In this document: piece by piece, positions 40,571-48,431 of the stretch
Layout of the letters: each line of letters opens with the position of its first letter
Numbering within the stretch: position 1 is the first letter of the stretch
DNA from: Sphingobium sp.
Lineage (GTDB): Bacteria > Pseudomonadota > Alphaproteobacteria > Sphingomonadales > Sphingomonadaceae
Reading direction: 5' to 3'
DNA length: 64,000 nucleotides
Assembly: GCA_017745115.1 (NCBI GenBank)
Contig: JAGIAA010000002.1
Span: forward strand, 71,496 to 135,495
Position numbers and translations under genes: made by a program
The notes under the pieces: model-generated
Told to the model about the DNA's origin: nothing
Database searches by the model: none
Seen by the model: the letters and a program-made list of their open reading frames with translations, nothing else

Positions 40571-42817
40571 TCAGGGCCGAATTTGTTGCGCCTTTAGTGC
40601 GACTTGACCCGTGACCGCCATTGTGCCCGCGTCCCTGCCGACGCCGATCGCATACCGACCCCCTGCCACTTTCCAGGCGCCTGCGGTCTCGTCGAAATCC
40701 GCCAACAGGCGCGGATCGATCGGCAATGTCACGCGCCGGGTCTCGCCCGGGGCCAGAGCAACTTTCTGGAAGCCGAGCAATCGGCGCTTGGCGCCGCCCG
40801 GCCTGCCGGTCAGATAGAGCTGCACCACATCGCTACCGGCCTTGCTGCCGCCGTTGGTGACATCGACACTGGCCGTGACGGCCTTGCCGGCATTCACCGC
40901 CAGATTGGCGTAGGAAAAGCTGGTGTAGCTGAGCCCATAGCCAAACCAGTAGCGCGGCTGGATGTTCTGCCGGGCAAACCAGCGATAACCCACATCCGAG
41001 CCTTCGATCGTGTAGTCGACCTTGGCTATAGTACCTTCCGGCAGACCCCAGCCGGGGATCTGCGGACGCGGCAGCTGGCTTTCGTCGACCGGCCAGCTTA
41101 TCGGCAATCGGCCGGACGGGTTGATCTCCCCGAACAACACGCGTGCGATCGCTTCGCCGCCCTTCTGTCCGGCATACCAGGCCTGCACCACGCCCTTGAC
41201 CTTGTTTGCCCACGGCATCCTCACCGGGCCGCCCGTCTGCAGAACGACGATCGTGTTGGGGTTGGCTGCGGCGACCGCCTCGATCAACGCATCCTGCCCG
41301 TTCGGCAACGTCAGATTGGGGACGTCCTGTCCTTCACCCTGCGGCTGATTGACGAAGACGATAGCGATTTCCGCGGCCCGCGCTTTCTCGGCTGCCATCT
41401 CTGGGTAGAAACCCGTGTCGAAGCTGACCGTCTTGCCTTTCATGCGGTCGCGGATCGCCTTCAGGGGCGCCGAAGGGTGATAGACCACGTTCGAGAACGC
41501 AGCCATCATGCCTTCGCCGCCGAGTGGCACGGTCGTGGGCGTGCCCGGCCCTTCCATCCAGGGCGTCGTCACCTGCGAGGATCCCGTGCCCGAAGGTACG
41601 CCCGCATTCGCGTAGCCGCCGATCACGGCGATCTTTTGCGCGGTGGCAGCCAGCGGCAGGATGTTGCCGTTGTTCTGAAGGAGAATGATCGCCTCTTCGG
41701 CTTCCTGCTGGGCGATTTTGGCGTGCGCGGCGAAGTCGACGGAAGCCCCCTTCACTGGGGGATTGTCGAACAGGCCACCCGCAAACATTGCGTACAGCAC
41801 GCGACGAGCCATGTCGTCGACGCGCGCTTGCGGGATCGTGCCAGCGGCCACGGCGGCGCGAAGCGGCTCATCGAACCAGATCTGCTTGTCGAGCTGCTCG
41901 CCGGACTGCTGGTCGAGGCCATTGAGCGCGGTGTCGACACCATGGACTGCGCCCCAGTCCGACATCACATAGCCCTTATAGCCCCAGTCGCGCTTCAGCA
42001 CCTTGTTGAGCAGCCAGTCATTGTCGCAGCCATAGGCGCCGTTCACGAGATTGTAGGAGCACATGACCGAGCCGGGCTTGCCGTGCTCGATGGCAATCTG
42101 GAAGGCGAGCAGGTCACTTTCCCGCGCAGATGCCTGGCCGATGACGCTGTCGGCAGTCATGCGCAGATGCTCCTGGTCGTTCAGCGCGAAATGCTTGACC
42201 GTCGAGATCATGCCCGTCGATTGAATGCCACGAATGGACTCGCCCGCTAGGACACCGGCCAGCAGTGGATCCTCGCCGACATATTCGAAATTGCGGCCAT
42301 TGCGCGGATCGCGCGCCAGATTGACCCCGCCCGCGAGCATGACGTTGAGGCCTTTTGATCGGGCCTCGGTCCCAATCGCGGCGCCGCCCGCAAACGCGAT
42401 GTCCGGATTGAACGTCGCGGCAAGTGCCAGGCCCGAAGGGAGGGCCGTCGAATAATCGTCGGCGCCGCGCACCTTGCCGGGATTCGCCACGCCGAGGCTC
42501 GCATCGGATTCCTGCTGGGCCGGGATGCCGAGCCGCTCGTTGCCCGGAATGAAGCCGGCTGAGCCCACCGCGCCCTTGGGCATCGGCATTTGCGGCCCAA
42601 ACGGCATGGCCATCGGGCCGTGCAGCAGCGCGATCTTCTCATCCTGCGTCATGGCGGCGAGCAGCAGGTCCGCACGCTTCTCAGCCGAGAGCGTCTTGTC
42701 CATCCACGGGCGGGCATTTGCGCCCTGGCTTGCCTGGGCCTGCGCCATGGCGAGCTGCGGCGCCGCTGTCACGGCGACATAAGCGAGCGCCGTCGCTGCG
42801 ATCATCCAACGATGCAT
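40571..42817 (-). CDS. Exported GH3 glycoside hydrolase (beta-glucosidase type)
   Basis: The 748-residue protein has a signal peptide (QLAMAQAQ region) and the GH3 layout: an N-terminal TIM barrel with GGVNLARDPRNGRNFEYVGE and VKHFALNDQE, the nucleophile Asp in GYVMSDWGAVHG (about D287), a C-terminal alpha/beta sandwich with EAIILLQNNGNILPL and a fibronectin-like end (WFGYGLSYTSFSYANLAV). It releases terminal beta-linked glucose or xylose, probably in the periplasm. The start at 42817 (MHRWM) follows the esterase stop by 28 bases, so the two form an operon. Substrate is inferred. Confidence 0.92.
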   Translation of the reverse strand: MHRWMIAATALAYVAVTAAPQLAMAQAQASQGANARPWMDKTLSAEKRADLLLAAMTQDEKIALLHGPMAMPFGPQMPMPKGAVGSAGFIPGNERLGIPAQQESDASLGVANPGKVRGADDYSTALPSGLALAATFNPDIAFAGGAAIGTEARSKGLNVMLAGGVNLARDPRNGRNFEYVGEDPLLAGVLAGESIRGIQSTGMISTVKHFALNDQEHLRMTADSVIGQASARESDLLAFQIAIEHGKPGSVMCSYNLVNGAYGCDNDWLLNKVLKRDWGYKGYVMSDWGAVHGVDTALNGLDQQSGEQLDKQIWFDEPLRAAVAAGTIPQARVDDMARRVLYAMFAGGLFDNPPVKGASVDFAAHAKIAQQEAEEAIILLQNNGNILPLAATAQKIAVIGGYANAGVPSGTGSSQVTTPWMEGPGTPTTVPLGGEGMMAAFSNVVYHPSAPLKAIRDRMKGKTVSFDTGFYPEMAAEKARAAEIAIVFVNQPQGEGQDVPNLTLPNGQDALIEAVAAANPNTIVVLQTGGPVRMPWANKVKGVVQAWYAGQKGGEAIARVLFGEINPSGRLPISWPVDESQLPRPQIPGWGLPEGTIAKVDYTIEGSDVGYRWFARQNIQPRYWFGYGLSYTSFSYANLAVNAGKAVTASVDVTNGGSKAGSDVVQLYLTGRPGGAKRRLLGFQKVALAPGETRRVTLPIDPRLLADFDETAGAWKVAGGRYAIGVGRDAGTMAVTGQVALKAQQIRP

Positions 42818-42845
42818 ATCAATCCCCTGTTTTGATTTTCTGAAT

Positions 42846-44291
42846 TCAGCGCAATGCCTGAGGCCCGGCGGGCGCGGCGTCGATCTTCGCCCCGAGCGGG
42901 TCCTTTTGCGGCACGGCCTTGCCGTTCGCGGCAAAGTCCATGATCTGGTCGCTGGCCTTCGCATAGCGCGGCCAGGCCGGGAGCCCCTTCCCGTTCGGAT
43001 TTCCGGTCTTCACGAAATTCACGAGGTAGGCGCTCATCGCCTTGCCCATGCCCACATCCTTGGGCGTGGTGGCTTTCTCATATTTGATGGCCGTGGTGTC
43101 GAAGAAATACGGGATATCGGTGGCATGCTGGGCGCCCGGCTTGCCGATCGAATCCGCGACGTAGGAGAAGCGATATTCGTAGACCGGCACACCCTGCGCC
43201 GCGACGATACCGGATATCTTGCGCGCGCCGCCGACCATCATGCCGGTCGGACCGCCAATGTCGGCACTGGTCGCACCGATCATCATGGGAACACGGGCAT
43301 AATCGCCCGAGGCGTAGGCAGTGCCGGCATCGACGGCGAGCTTGCCATCGCTGAACGGGCTCGCAAACGTGCGCGGACCGCCATTCGGAGCGAACATCGC
43401 CATCATGCTGAGGCCGTCGGTCACCTGCTCGGCGGTGAGCCCGCGCAGCTTTGCGAGAGCCTGTGGATCATCGGCTGCGATACCCGCCTTGTTGGCGAAG
43501 GCCAGGCCGATCTGCTCCGTCCCCTGGAGGCCGCCCGGTCCCATGCCGCCGCCGTCGCCGCCTGACATCACGACGGCCTTGGCAAACAGGCCCTTGGCCA
43601 TAGGCGACGTGACGAGCGTGTGGACCGACATGCCACCAGCGGATTCGCCAACGATGGTGACGTCCTTGGGATCGCCGCCAAAGGCCGCGATGTTGCGCTG
43701 AACCCATTTAAGCGCGGCGAGCTGATCCATGTAGCCATAGTTGCCGATCAGGCCGCCGTCCTCATTGGCCTTGGTCAGAGCCGGATGCGCAAAAGTACCG
43801 AAGCGGCCGACGCGATAATTAACGCTCACCACCATGATGCCCTGCTTGGCCAACTCGGCACCCGAATAGGTTGGCGGAGAAGCGCCGCCATTCACGAAAC
43901 CGCCGCCATAGATCCAGAACATCACCGGTAGCTTCTTGGCCTCGGCCGTCTTGGCCGGCTTCCACACGTTCAGGACGAGGCAGTCTTCCGCCGGCGTAGT
44001 TCCGAGGGGTGCTGCATCGCTTGGGAAAGGCAGCTGCATGCAGTCATGGCCATATTCGGTCGCCTTGCGCACGCCCGTCCATTTGGCTGCGGGCTGCGGC
44101 GCGCGCCAACGCAGTGGCCCGACCGGCGGCGCAGCAAAGGGGATGCCTTTCCAGGATGCGATTCCGTCAGCCAGAGCGCCCGAAACGGCGCCGCTTTCAG
44201 TCGTGACCTTGAGTGCTGCGCCATCATCAGCGCGAGCAGCCGGCGCAGCCAGAACCCCAATTGCAGCTGCCAGAAACAGGCCTTTTCGCAT
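42846..44291 (-). CDS. Exported type-B carboxylesterase
   Basis: The 481-residue protein has a signal peptide (residues 1 to about 21), the EDCLVLNVWKP motif and the nucleophile Ser in VGESAGGM (about S217), with the oxyanion GGGF at 129-132. The family includes acetyl-, feruloyl- and other esterases. In this locus it may remove acyl groups from an acylated glycan before the GH3 enzyme acts. It is first in the operon with the GH3 gene, and the perfect palindromic operator at 44359-44372 lies in its promoter region. GGGAGAG precedes the ATG. Confidence 0.9.
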   Translation of the reverse strand: MRKGLFLAAAIGVLAAPAARADDGAALKVTTESGAVSGALADGIASWKGIPFAAPPVGPLRWRAPQPAAKWTGVRKATEYGHDCMQLPFPSDAAPLGTTPAEDCLVLNVWKPAKTAEAKKLPVMFWIYGGGFVNGGASPPTYSGAELAKQGIMVVSVNYRVGRFGTFAHPALTKANEDGGLIGNYGYMDQLAALKWVQRNIAAFGGDPKDVTIVGESAGGMSVHTLVTSPMAKGLFAKAVVMSGGDGGGMGPGGLQGTEQIGLAFANKAGIAADDPQALAKLRGLTAEQVTDGLSMMAMFAPNGGPRTFASPFSDGKLAVDAGTAYASGDYARVPMMIGATSADIGGPTGMMVGGARKISGIVAAQGVPVYEYRFSYVADSIGKPGAQHATDIPYFFDTTAIKYEKATTPKDVGMGKAMSAYLVNFVKTGNPNGKGLPAWPRYAKASDQIMDFAANGKAVPQKDPLGAKIDAAPAGPQALR

Positions 44292-44358
44292 CGCGCTCTC
44301 CCAGAATTTCTTGTTTGGCGTTCCGAACGGCGCTCCTGAATGAACTCGGACGCCATTT

Positions 44359-44372
44359 AGACAACGTTGTCT
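44359..44372. promoter_or_regulatory. LacI-type operator, perfect 14-bp palindrome
   Basis: AGACAACGTTGTCT is a perfect palindrome lying between the esterase gene and the divergent second LacI gene, 68 bases before the esterase start. It is the best match to the locus consensus. Confidence 0.8.
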
Positions 44373-44476
44373 TTGCTGCCGTCTCGGCGTCCGATTGTCA
44401 ATTCAAAATGTGAAACGGTTCCAAATGGGAAACGACCGCGCTAGATGTCGCCGATCAAGGGGAGCGGCAGCACGAC

Positions 44477-45544
44477 ATGGGAACAGGGTACCGGCCCACG
44501 ATCATCGACATCGCCAAAAAGGCAGGCGTGTCGTTCAAGACCGTGTCGCGCGTTCTCAATCACAATCCGCATGTCAAAGAAGAGCTGCGCGAGCGTGTTC
44601 TCGAAGCCGCGACAGCCCTGAACTATCGTCCAAACCTCGCAGCGCGTTCCCTGGCCGGACCGCGCAACTATACGTTCGCGCTGCTCATGGGCATCCGCAC
44701 GTCCGACATGGAGAGCCAGGACGAATGGTATCTTCCGCCCTTTCTGTCCGACCTTCAATTCCTGGCCACGCTGTCCTGCCAGAAGGAGGGCTATCGCCTG
44801 TCCATTGAAATTGTCGACACGTCGCCCGGTACGTCGCCGCCCGCACTGCCGCCGGGCATGAACGCGGGCGACGTCGACGGCGTACTGGTCGCGCCTCCTC
44901 TCTCTGACAGCATCGAGATCATACAGGCGCTCGAGGCCGCCAAGATTCCCTATGTACTGATCGCTCCGGGCCTCGATCCGGATCGCGCCTATTCCGTGGC
45001 GACCGACGAATATGGCGGGGCAGCGGCCATGACCGAGCATCTTCTGGCGCTCGGCCATCGCCGCATCGGCTTCATCAAGGGCCCGGAGCACCATCTGGCG
45101 GCAATCGCGCGCATGACCGCCTATTGCGACGTCCTCGCCAAATTCGATGCCACGCTTGCGCCGATGATCGAGCAGGGCGACTTCAACTTCAGCTCCGGCT
45201 ACAGGGCTGCCAAAGCACTCCTCGCCCTCGAGAATCCGCCGACCGCCATTTTTTGCGCGAATGACGACATGGCTGCGGGCGCGATCGCCGCTGCCAACGA
45301 GCTGGGTATTCGCGTGCCGGACCAGCTGTCGATCGCCGGTTTCGACGATTCGGCAGCGGCGCGCATCACGTCGCCTGCGTTGACGACGATCCGCCAGCCT
45401 TTGGGTGCGATGGCAACCGCCGCCATTCGTTTGCTGTCGCCGGCCGATGGCGAAAAGCGCGCTGAAATGCAGAACCTTGTCCTGCCCTACAAGCTCATTC
45501 AGCGGGCTTCGACCTCACCTCCGTCCGTCAGTGGCCGACGGTAA
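44477..45544 (+). CDS. LacI-family repressor of the saccharide locus (copy 2)
   Basis: The 355-residue protein has a LacI HTH (PTIIDIAKKAGVSFKTVSRV), the hinge AARSLAG, and an effector domain with IAGFDDSAAARITSPALTTI near the C-terminus. Its recognition helix is identical to that of the LacI protein at 32804-33850, while the rest of the protein differs clearly, so both may bind the same operators in answer to different sugars. It is divergent from the esterase-GH3 operon. A weak GGGGAG lies 12 bases before the ATG; no better start is available. Confidence 0.9.
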   Translation: MGTGYRPTIIDIAKKAGVSFKTVSRVLNHNPHVKEELRERVLEAATALNYRPNLAARSLAGPRNYTFALLMGIRTSDMESQDEWYLPPFLSDLQFLATLSCQKEGYRLSIEIVDTSPGTSPPALPPGMNAGDVDGVLVAPPLSDSIEIIQALEAAKIPYVLIAPGLDPDRAYSVATDEYGGAAAMTEHLLALGHRRIGFIKGPEHHLAAIARMTAYCDVLAKFDATLAPMIEQGDFNFSSGYRAAKALLALENPPTAIFCANDDMAAGAIAAANELGIRVPDQLSIAGFDDSAAARITSPALTTIRQPLGAMATAAIRLLSPADGEKRAEMQNLVLPYKLIQRASTSPPSVSGRR

Positions 45545-45624
45545 AATTCGAACTATATTATCCGGGACGAATGTCTGCGAAGTGTGGGCGCCGATAGCGC
45601 CTGCCCTATTGATGAGGTGTTTTG

Positions 45625-46089
45625 ATGAGTGTCGCCTTTCGGCGGGAGAGCGACGAGGAGCATCTCGAACCCAAGTTCGAGATCCCCATTCCGCCCGGCC
45701 CCAATCTCGTCACTGCGCGCGGCCTGAGCCTGATCCAACAGAAGGTCGCGGCGCTTGAGACGCTGGTGCCCGGCCTGCCCGAAGGGCAGGTGCTCGACTC
45801 CGCGAAGCGCGAGCTGCGCTATTGGCGGACGCGGCAGGCAACGGCGCAGCTTGCCCCGGTGCCGGACGGCGCGACCGTCGAGTTCGGCTGCACTGTCAAC
45901 TTCACCCTTGATGGCAAGCAGCGCAAGCTGACGATCGTCGGCGATGACGAGGCGAATCCCGCCGAGGGACTCATCTCCTTCTCGGCGCCGCTGGCGCGCG
46001 CGATGATGCATGCCGAACCCGAGGAGTTGGTGCCTTATAACGGCAAATCCGATGCGATTGAGATCATGGAGATCAAGATCGATCGATGA
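45625..46089 (+). CDS. GreA/GreB-like transcription elongation factor family protein
   Basis: The 154-residue protein ends in a GreA/GreB C-terminal FKBP-like domain: ATVEFGCTVNFTLDGKQRKL, the TIVGDDEANPAEGLISFSAP segment and LARAMMHAEP. The N-terminal 65 residues have ARGLSLIQQKVAALETLVPG, a helical region shorter than the coiled coil of true GreA, so RNA cleavage stimulation is doubtful and a regulator-like (Rnk-type) role is possible. The ATG at 45625 has GAGG about 6 bases upstream. It stands alone after the LacI gene. Confidence 0.78.
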   Translation: MSVAFRRESDEEHLEPKFEIPIPPGPNLVTARGLSLIQQKVAALETLVPGLPEGQVLDSAKRELRYWRTRQATAQLAPVPDGATVEFGCTVNFTLDGKQRKLTIVGDDEANPAEGLISFSAPLARAMMHAEPEELVPYNGKSDAIEIMEIKIDR

Positions 46090-46210
46090 TGATTGAGGCG
46101 GACACGGCAGAAGCACGAACCTTCTTGCCGAGAGCCGCTCCACGGGACTAGCTTCACATCAGACATAGAGGTGCCCGCGACGTCGAGGCATCCATTGGAG
46201 AGGGAAGCCG

Positions 46211-46624
46211 ATGAAATATGCGCGCGGGCTAAGCCTTGCCTTGCTGTCCTGGGCGGCCGTGATGCCGGCGGCGCCTGCCGGGGCGCATCACAGCTTTGCA
46301 ATGTTCGACAACACGCGGTCGATCACCATCCACGGCAGCGTGACGGGGTTCCAATGGACAAACCCTCACGTCTACCTCGATGTCGACGCCGAGGACGGGC
46401 CTGGCAAGACCAAGCACTACACGCTGGAGATGACGAGCCCCAACATGATGAGTCGCGGTGGCTGGTCGTCGCGGACCGTGAAGCCGGGCGACATCGTATC
46501 CGTCATCGTCTCGCCGTTGAAGGACGGCCAGGCCGGTGGACTCGTCCTCGTGCTCACACTCCCGAACGGCAAGAAGATGCTGCCTGGAGTGCCCAATGCC
46601 GACCGCTACAAGATCACGTCGTAA
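46211..46624 (+). CDS. Exported DUF6152 family protein
   Basis: The 137-residue protein has a signal peptide ending in AGAHHSF and a small beta-rich domain: SITIHGSVTGFQWTNPHVYL, then YTLEMTSPNMMSRGG and VKPGDIVSVIVSPLKDGQ. These match the DUF6152 pattern, in which the mature protein starts with the His-His of AHHSFAMFD. Its function is not known to me. The following gene, 19 bases downstream, is likely cotranscribed. Together they form a common exported pair in sphingomonads. Confidence 0.82.
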   Translation: MKYARGLSLALLSWAAVMPAAPAGAHHSFAMFDNTRSITIHGSVTGFQWTNPHVYLDVDAEDGPGKTKHYTLEMTSPNMMSRGGWSSRTVKPGDIVSVIVSPLKDGQAGGLVLVLTLPNGKKMLPGVPNADRYKITS

Positions 46625-46643
46625 CGGGCGGGGAGAGATGACG

Positions 46644-47360
46644 ATGACTGCAAGAGCATTGCTGCTCGGCGCCCTGCTCGCCGGGACCGCTGCCGTGGCC
46701 GAGCCCAATTTCAACGGCACCTGGGAGCGCTATCCGCCGGCGGGCGAGAAAGCCGATCCGCGCTATGCACCCTCAGGCATTCCGGATCCGCCGCTCAAGC
46801 CGCAATATAAGGGCGAATGGCAGGCCAAGCAGAAGCTGCTGGCGGCGCGGATCGAGGAAGGCCAGCCGGCCGGCGACAATTATGTCCACTGCATTCCCGA
46901 CGGCATGCCAGCCATGATGATGGGCATGTTCCCCATGGAAGTCTTCATGCGCAAGGAACAGATCAACATCACGCAGGAAGCGTTCACGCAGGTGCGCCGC
47001 ATCTACATGAACGAGAAGCTGCCCAAATGGGATGAGGTCGATCCCAGCTTCTACGGCCGATCGGTCGGGCGCTGGGAAGGCGACACGCTGGTCATCGAGA
47101 CGGTGGGTATCAAGAGCAACGTCACGTTCCGCTGGACGCCGCATTCCGAGGCCATGAAGATCACCGAGCGGATTCGGCTGCTCTCGCCCGACATCCTGCA
47201 GGACCAGATCACGGTCGAAGACGACTTTCTCGAGAAGCCGTGGACCTACAGCTACTCCTTCCGACGCATGAAGGGCTACAAGCTGCAGGAATATGTCTGC
47301 GAAGATAATCGCGAATATGTCGACGAGACTGGCGGGCAGCGGCTCAGGATCGAAAAATAA
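46644..47360 (+). CDS. Exported protein of unknown function, DUF6152 partner
   Basis: The 238-residue protein has a signal peptide (LLLGALLAGTAAVA) and a mature region with NFNGTWERYPP, YVHCIPDGMPAMMMGMFPM and a core RWEGDTLVIETVGIKSN followed by ITERIRLLSP and DDFLEKPWTYSYSF. From memory this pattern occurs in proteins encoded beside DUF6152 genes, but I know no assigned function. The start at 46644 gives proper spacing to GGGGAGAG; the ATG at 46638 is too close to it. It overlaps nothing and is convergent with the HxlR gene. Confidence 0.78.
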   Translation: MTARALLLGALLAGTAAVAEPNFNGTWERYPPAGEKADPRYAPSGIPDPPLKPQYKGEWQAKQKLLAARIEEGQPAGDNYVHCIPDGMPAMMMGMFPMEVFMRKEQINITQEAFTQVRRIYMNEKLPKWDEVDPSFYGRSVGRWEGDTLVIETVGIKSNVTFRWTPHSEAMKITERIRLLSPDILQDQITVEDDFLEKPWTYSYSFRRMKGYKLQEYVCEDNREYVDETGGQRLRIEK

Positions 47361-47375
47361 TCCGGTGCGCGGCAT

Positions 47376-47744
47376 TCAGCGGCCGTCGAAGATCTGCTGA
47401 GCGGCGAGCACTTCCTCAATGTGGGTTTCGGACCATAAGCGCACTGCTCCGGCCGCGTGCCCGAGCGTGCGCCCCAACGGCGTGATGGAATATTCGACAG
47501 CAATCGGAGAGCTGGCAATGACCTCGCGGCGGACGAGGCCGTCCCGCTCGAGCGTTCGCAGGGTTTCGGTCAGGCTCTTCTGGGAAATGCCTTCGATCTC
47601 GCGCCGCAGCTGATTGAACCGTATCGGCGCGCGCTCGATGATACCGAGCGCAAGCAGGACCCACTTGTCGGCAATTCGGCTCATGACCATGCGCGTCGGG
47701 CATTTCTGCTGATAAACATCCCATTCGACCGTGATGTCACGCAT
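47376..47744 (-). CDS. HxlR-family transcriptional regulator
   Basis: The 122-residue protein has the HxlR winged helix: a CPTRMVMSRIADKWVLLALG opening with the family Cys, RFNQLRREIEGISQKSLTET for DNA reading and a VEYSITPLGRTL wing end. The family responds to redox-active aldehydes or quinones through the conserved Cys and usually controls a divergent oxidoreductase gene. Here a perfect palindrome at 47774-47794 lies upstream, but the divergent space holds only a 45-codon frame that looks like a gene remnant. Confidence 0.9.
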   Translation of the reverse strand: MRDITVEWDVYQQKCPTRMVMSRIADKWVLLALGIIERAPIRFNQLRREIEGISQKSLTETLRTLERDGLVRREVIASSPIAVEYSITPLGRTLGHAAGAVRLWSETHIEEVLAAQQIFDGR

Positions 47745-47773
47745 GCACTGCTCCGTTCCGACCCAGTCACCAA

Positions 47774-47794
47774 CAGGTAACTGATTTATACCTG
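47774..47794. promoter_or_regulatory. Candidate HxlR operator
   Basis: CAGGTA (47774-47779) and TACCTG (47789-47794) form a perfect 6-bp inverted repeat with a 9-base spacer, 30 bases before the HxlR start, well placed for autoregulation and for control of a divergent gene. Confidence 0.55.
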
Positions 47795-47849
47795 CTCTCT
47801 TTTCGTAACATCCTCATCTCGAATCGTGAACCCTGATCGGGAGAGGAAT

Positions 47850-47987
47850 ATGCGAGCCGCAGCGGTGACTGGGCCAAACGCGAATCACTCTGCGCGTTCG
47901 GCGCGTTTCAGAACCGGGTCAATCGCATCACAGACTCCAGCCAATTTCGACAATGGCAGATTTCCGCGGCAAGTCTCAGTGTATTGA
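47850..47987 (+). pseudogene. 45-codon frame with strong ribosome site, probable gene remnant
   Basis: GGGAGAGGAAT lies directly before this ATG, and the product begins MRAAAVTGPNANHS, like the start of a zinc-type alcohol dehydrogenase or quinone oxidoreductase, but the rest has no domain and stops after 45 codons. HxlR regulators normally control such an oxidoreductase encoded divergently, so this may be what is left after a deletion. A genuine small protein is the alternative. The region 47745-48047 otherwise holds only operator sites. Confidence 0.4.
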
Positions 47988-48002
47988 CCCATTGCAACAG
48001 CG

Positions 48003-48031
48003 CTACAAATGTAGTAGCGCTACAAATGTAG
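48003..48031. promoter_or_regulatory. Twin BlaI-type operators
   Basis: CTACAAATGTAG occurs twice (48003-48014 and 48020-48031), each a near-palindrome (TACA/TGTA) of the BlaI/MecI operator type, 17 bases apart and immediately upstream of the BlaI gene. A TTGACC at 47984-47989 may be the -35 element, with the -10 overlapped by the first site. Confidence 0.85.
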
Positions 48032-48047
48032 CACGAGAGGATTATCA

Positions 48048-48431
48048 ATGCTGAGTCAATTGCCGCCCCGCGAACGCCAGATCGTCGACCTGCTCTATCA
48101 AAAGGGCGCGCTGACCGTTTCGGAGGTGTGCGATGCGCTGCCGGTGGCGCTCAGCGGATCGGCCGTACGCGCCATGCTGACGCGCCTGGAAGCCAAGGGC
48201 TTCGTCAACCGTGCCGACAGCGAGCGCGGCTTTGTTTTCTCGCCGACGATGCCCGACAGCCAGGCGCGCCGCACGGCGCTGAGCCAAGTGGTGCGAACCT
48301 TCTTCAACGGCTCGACCGTCAGCGCCGCGAGCGCGCTGCTCGGCATGGCGAAGCAACTCGACGAAAATGAACTGAGCGAGCTCGAGATGATGATCGCTCG
48401 CGCTCGCAAGGAAAAGGAAGCCGGCCAATGA
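48048..48431 (+). CDS. BlaI/MecI/CopY-family repressor
   Basis: The 127-residue protein has the BlaI winged helix: LPPRERQIVDLLYQKGALTV and LSGSAVRAMLTRLEAKGFVN as DNA-reading part, then RGFVFSPTMPDSQARRTALS where BlaI is cleaved by its antirepressor, and a dimerisation C-terminus. Twin CTACAAATGTAG sites lie 17-45 bases upstream, so it probably represses itself and the following genes. Its stop overlaps the M56 peptidase ATG (ATGA), as in bla and mec operons. There is no beta-lactamase gene in the window. Confidence 0.92.
   Translation: MLSQLPPRERQIVDLLYQKGALTVSEVCDALPVALSGSAVRAMLTRLEAKGFVNRADSERGFVFSPTMPDSQARRTALSQVVRTFFNGSTVSAASALLGMAKQLDENELSELEMMIARARKEKEAGQ

Noticed and set aside
48001..48031. 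Direct repeats of 14 bases considered as a CRISPR-like or other array
   Set aside because: Only two copies at 17-base period, each palindromic and directly before a BlaI gene, so operators are the better explanation.
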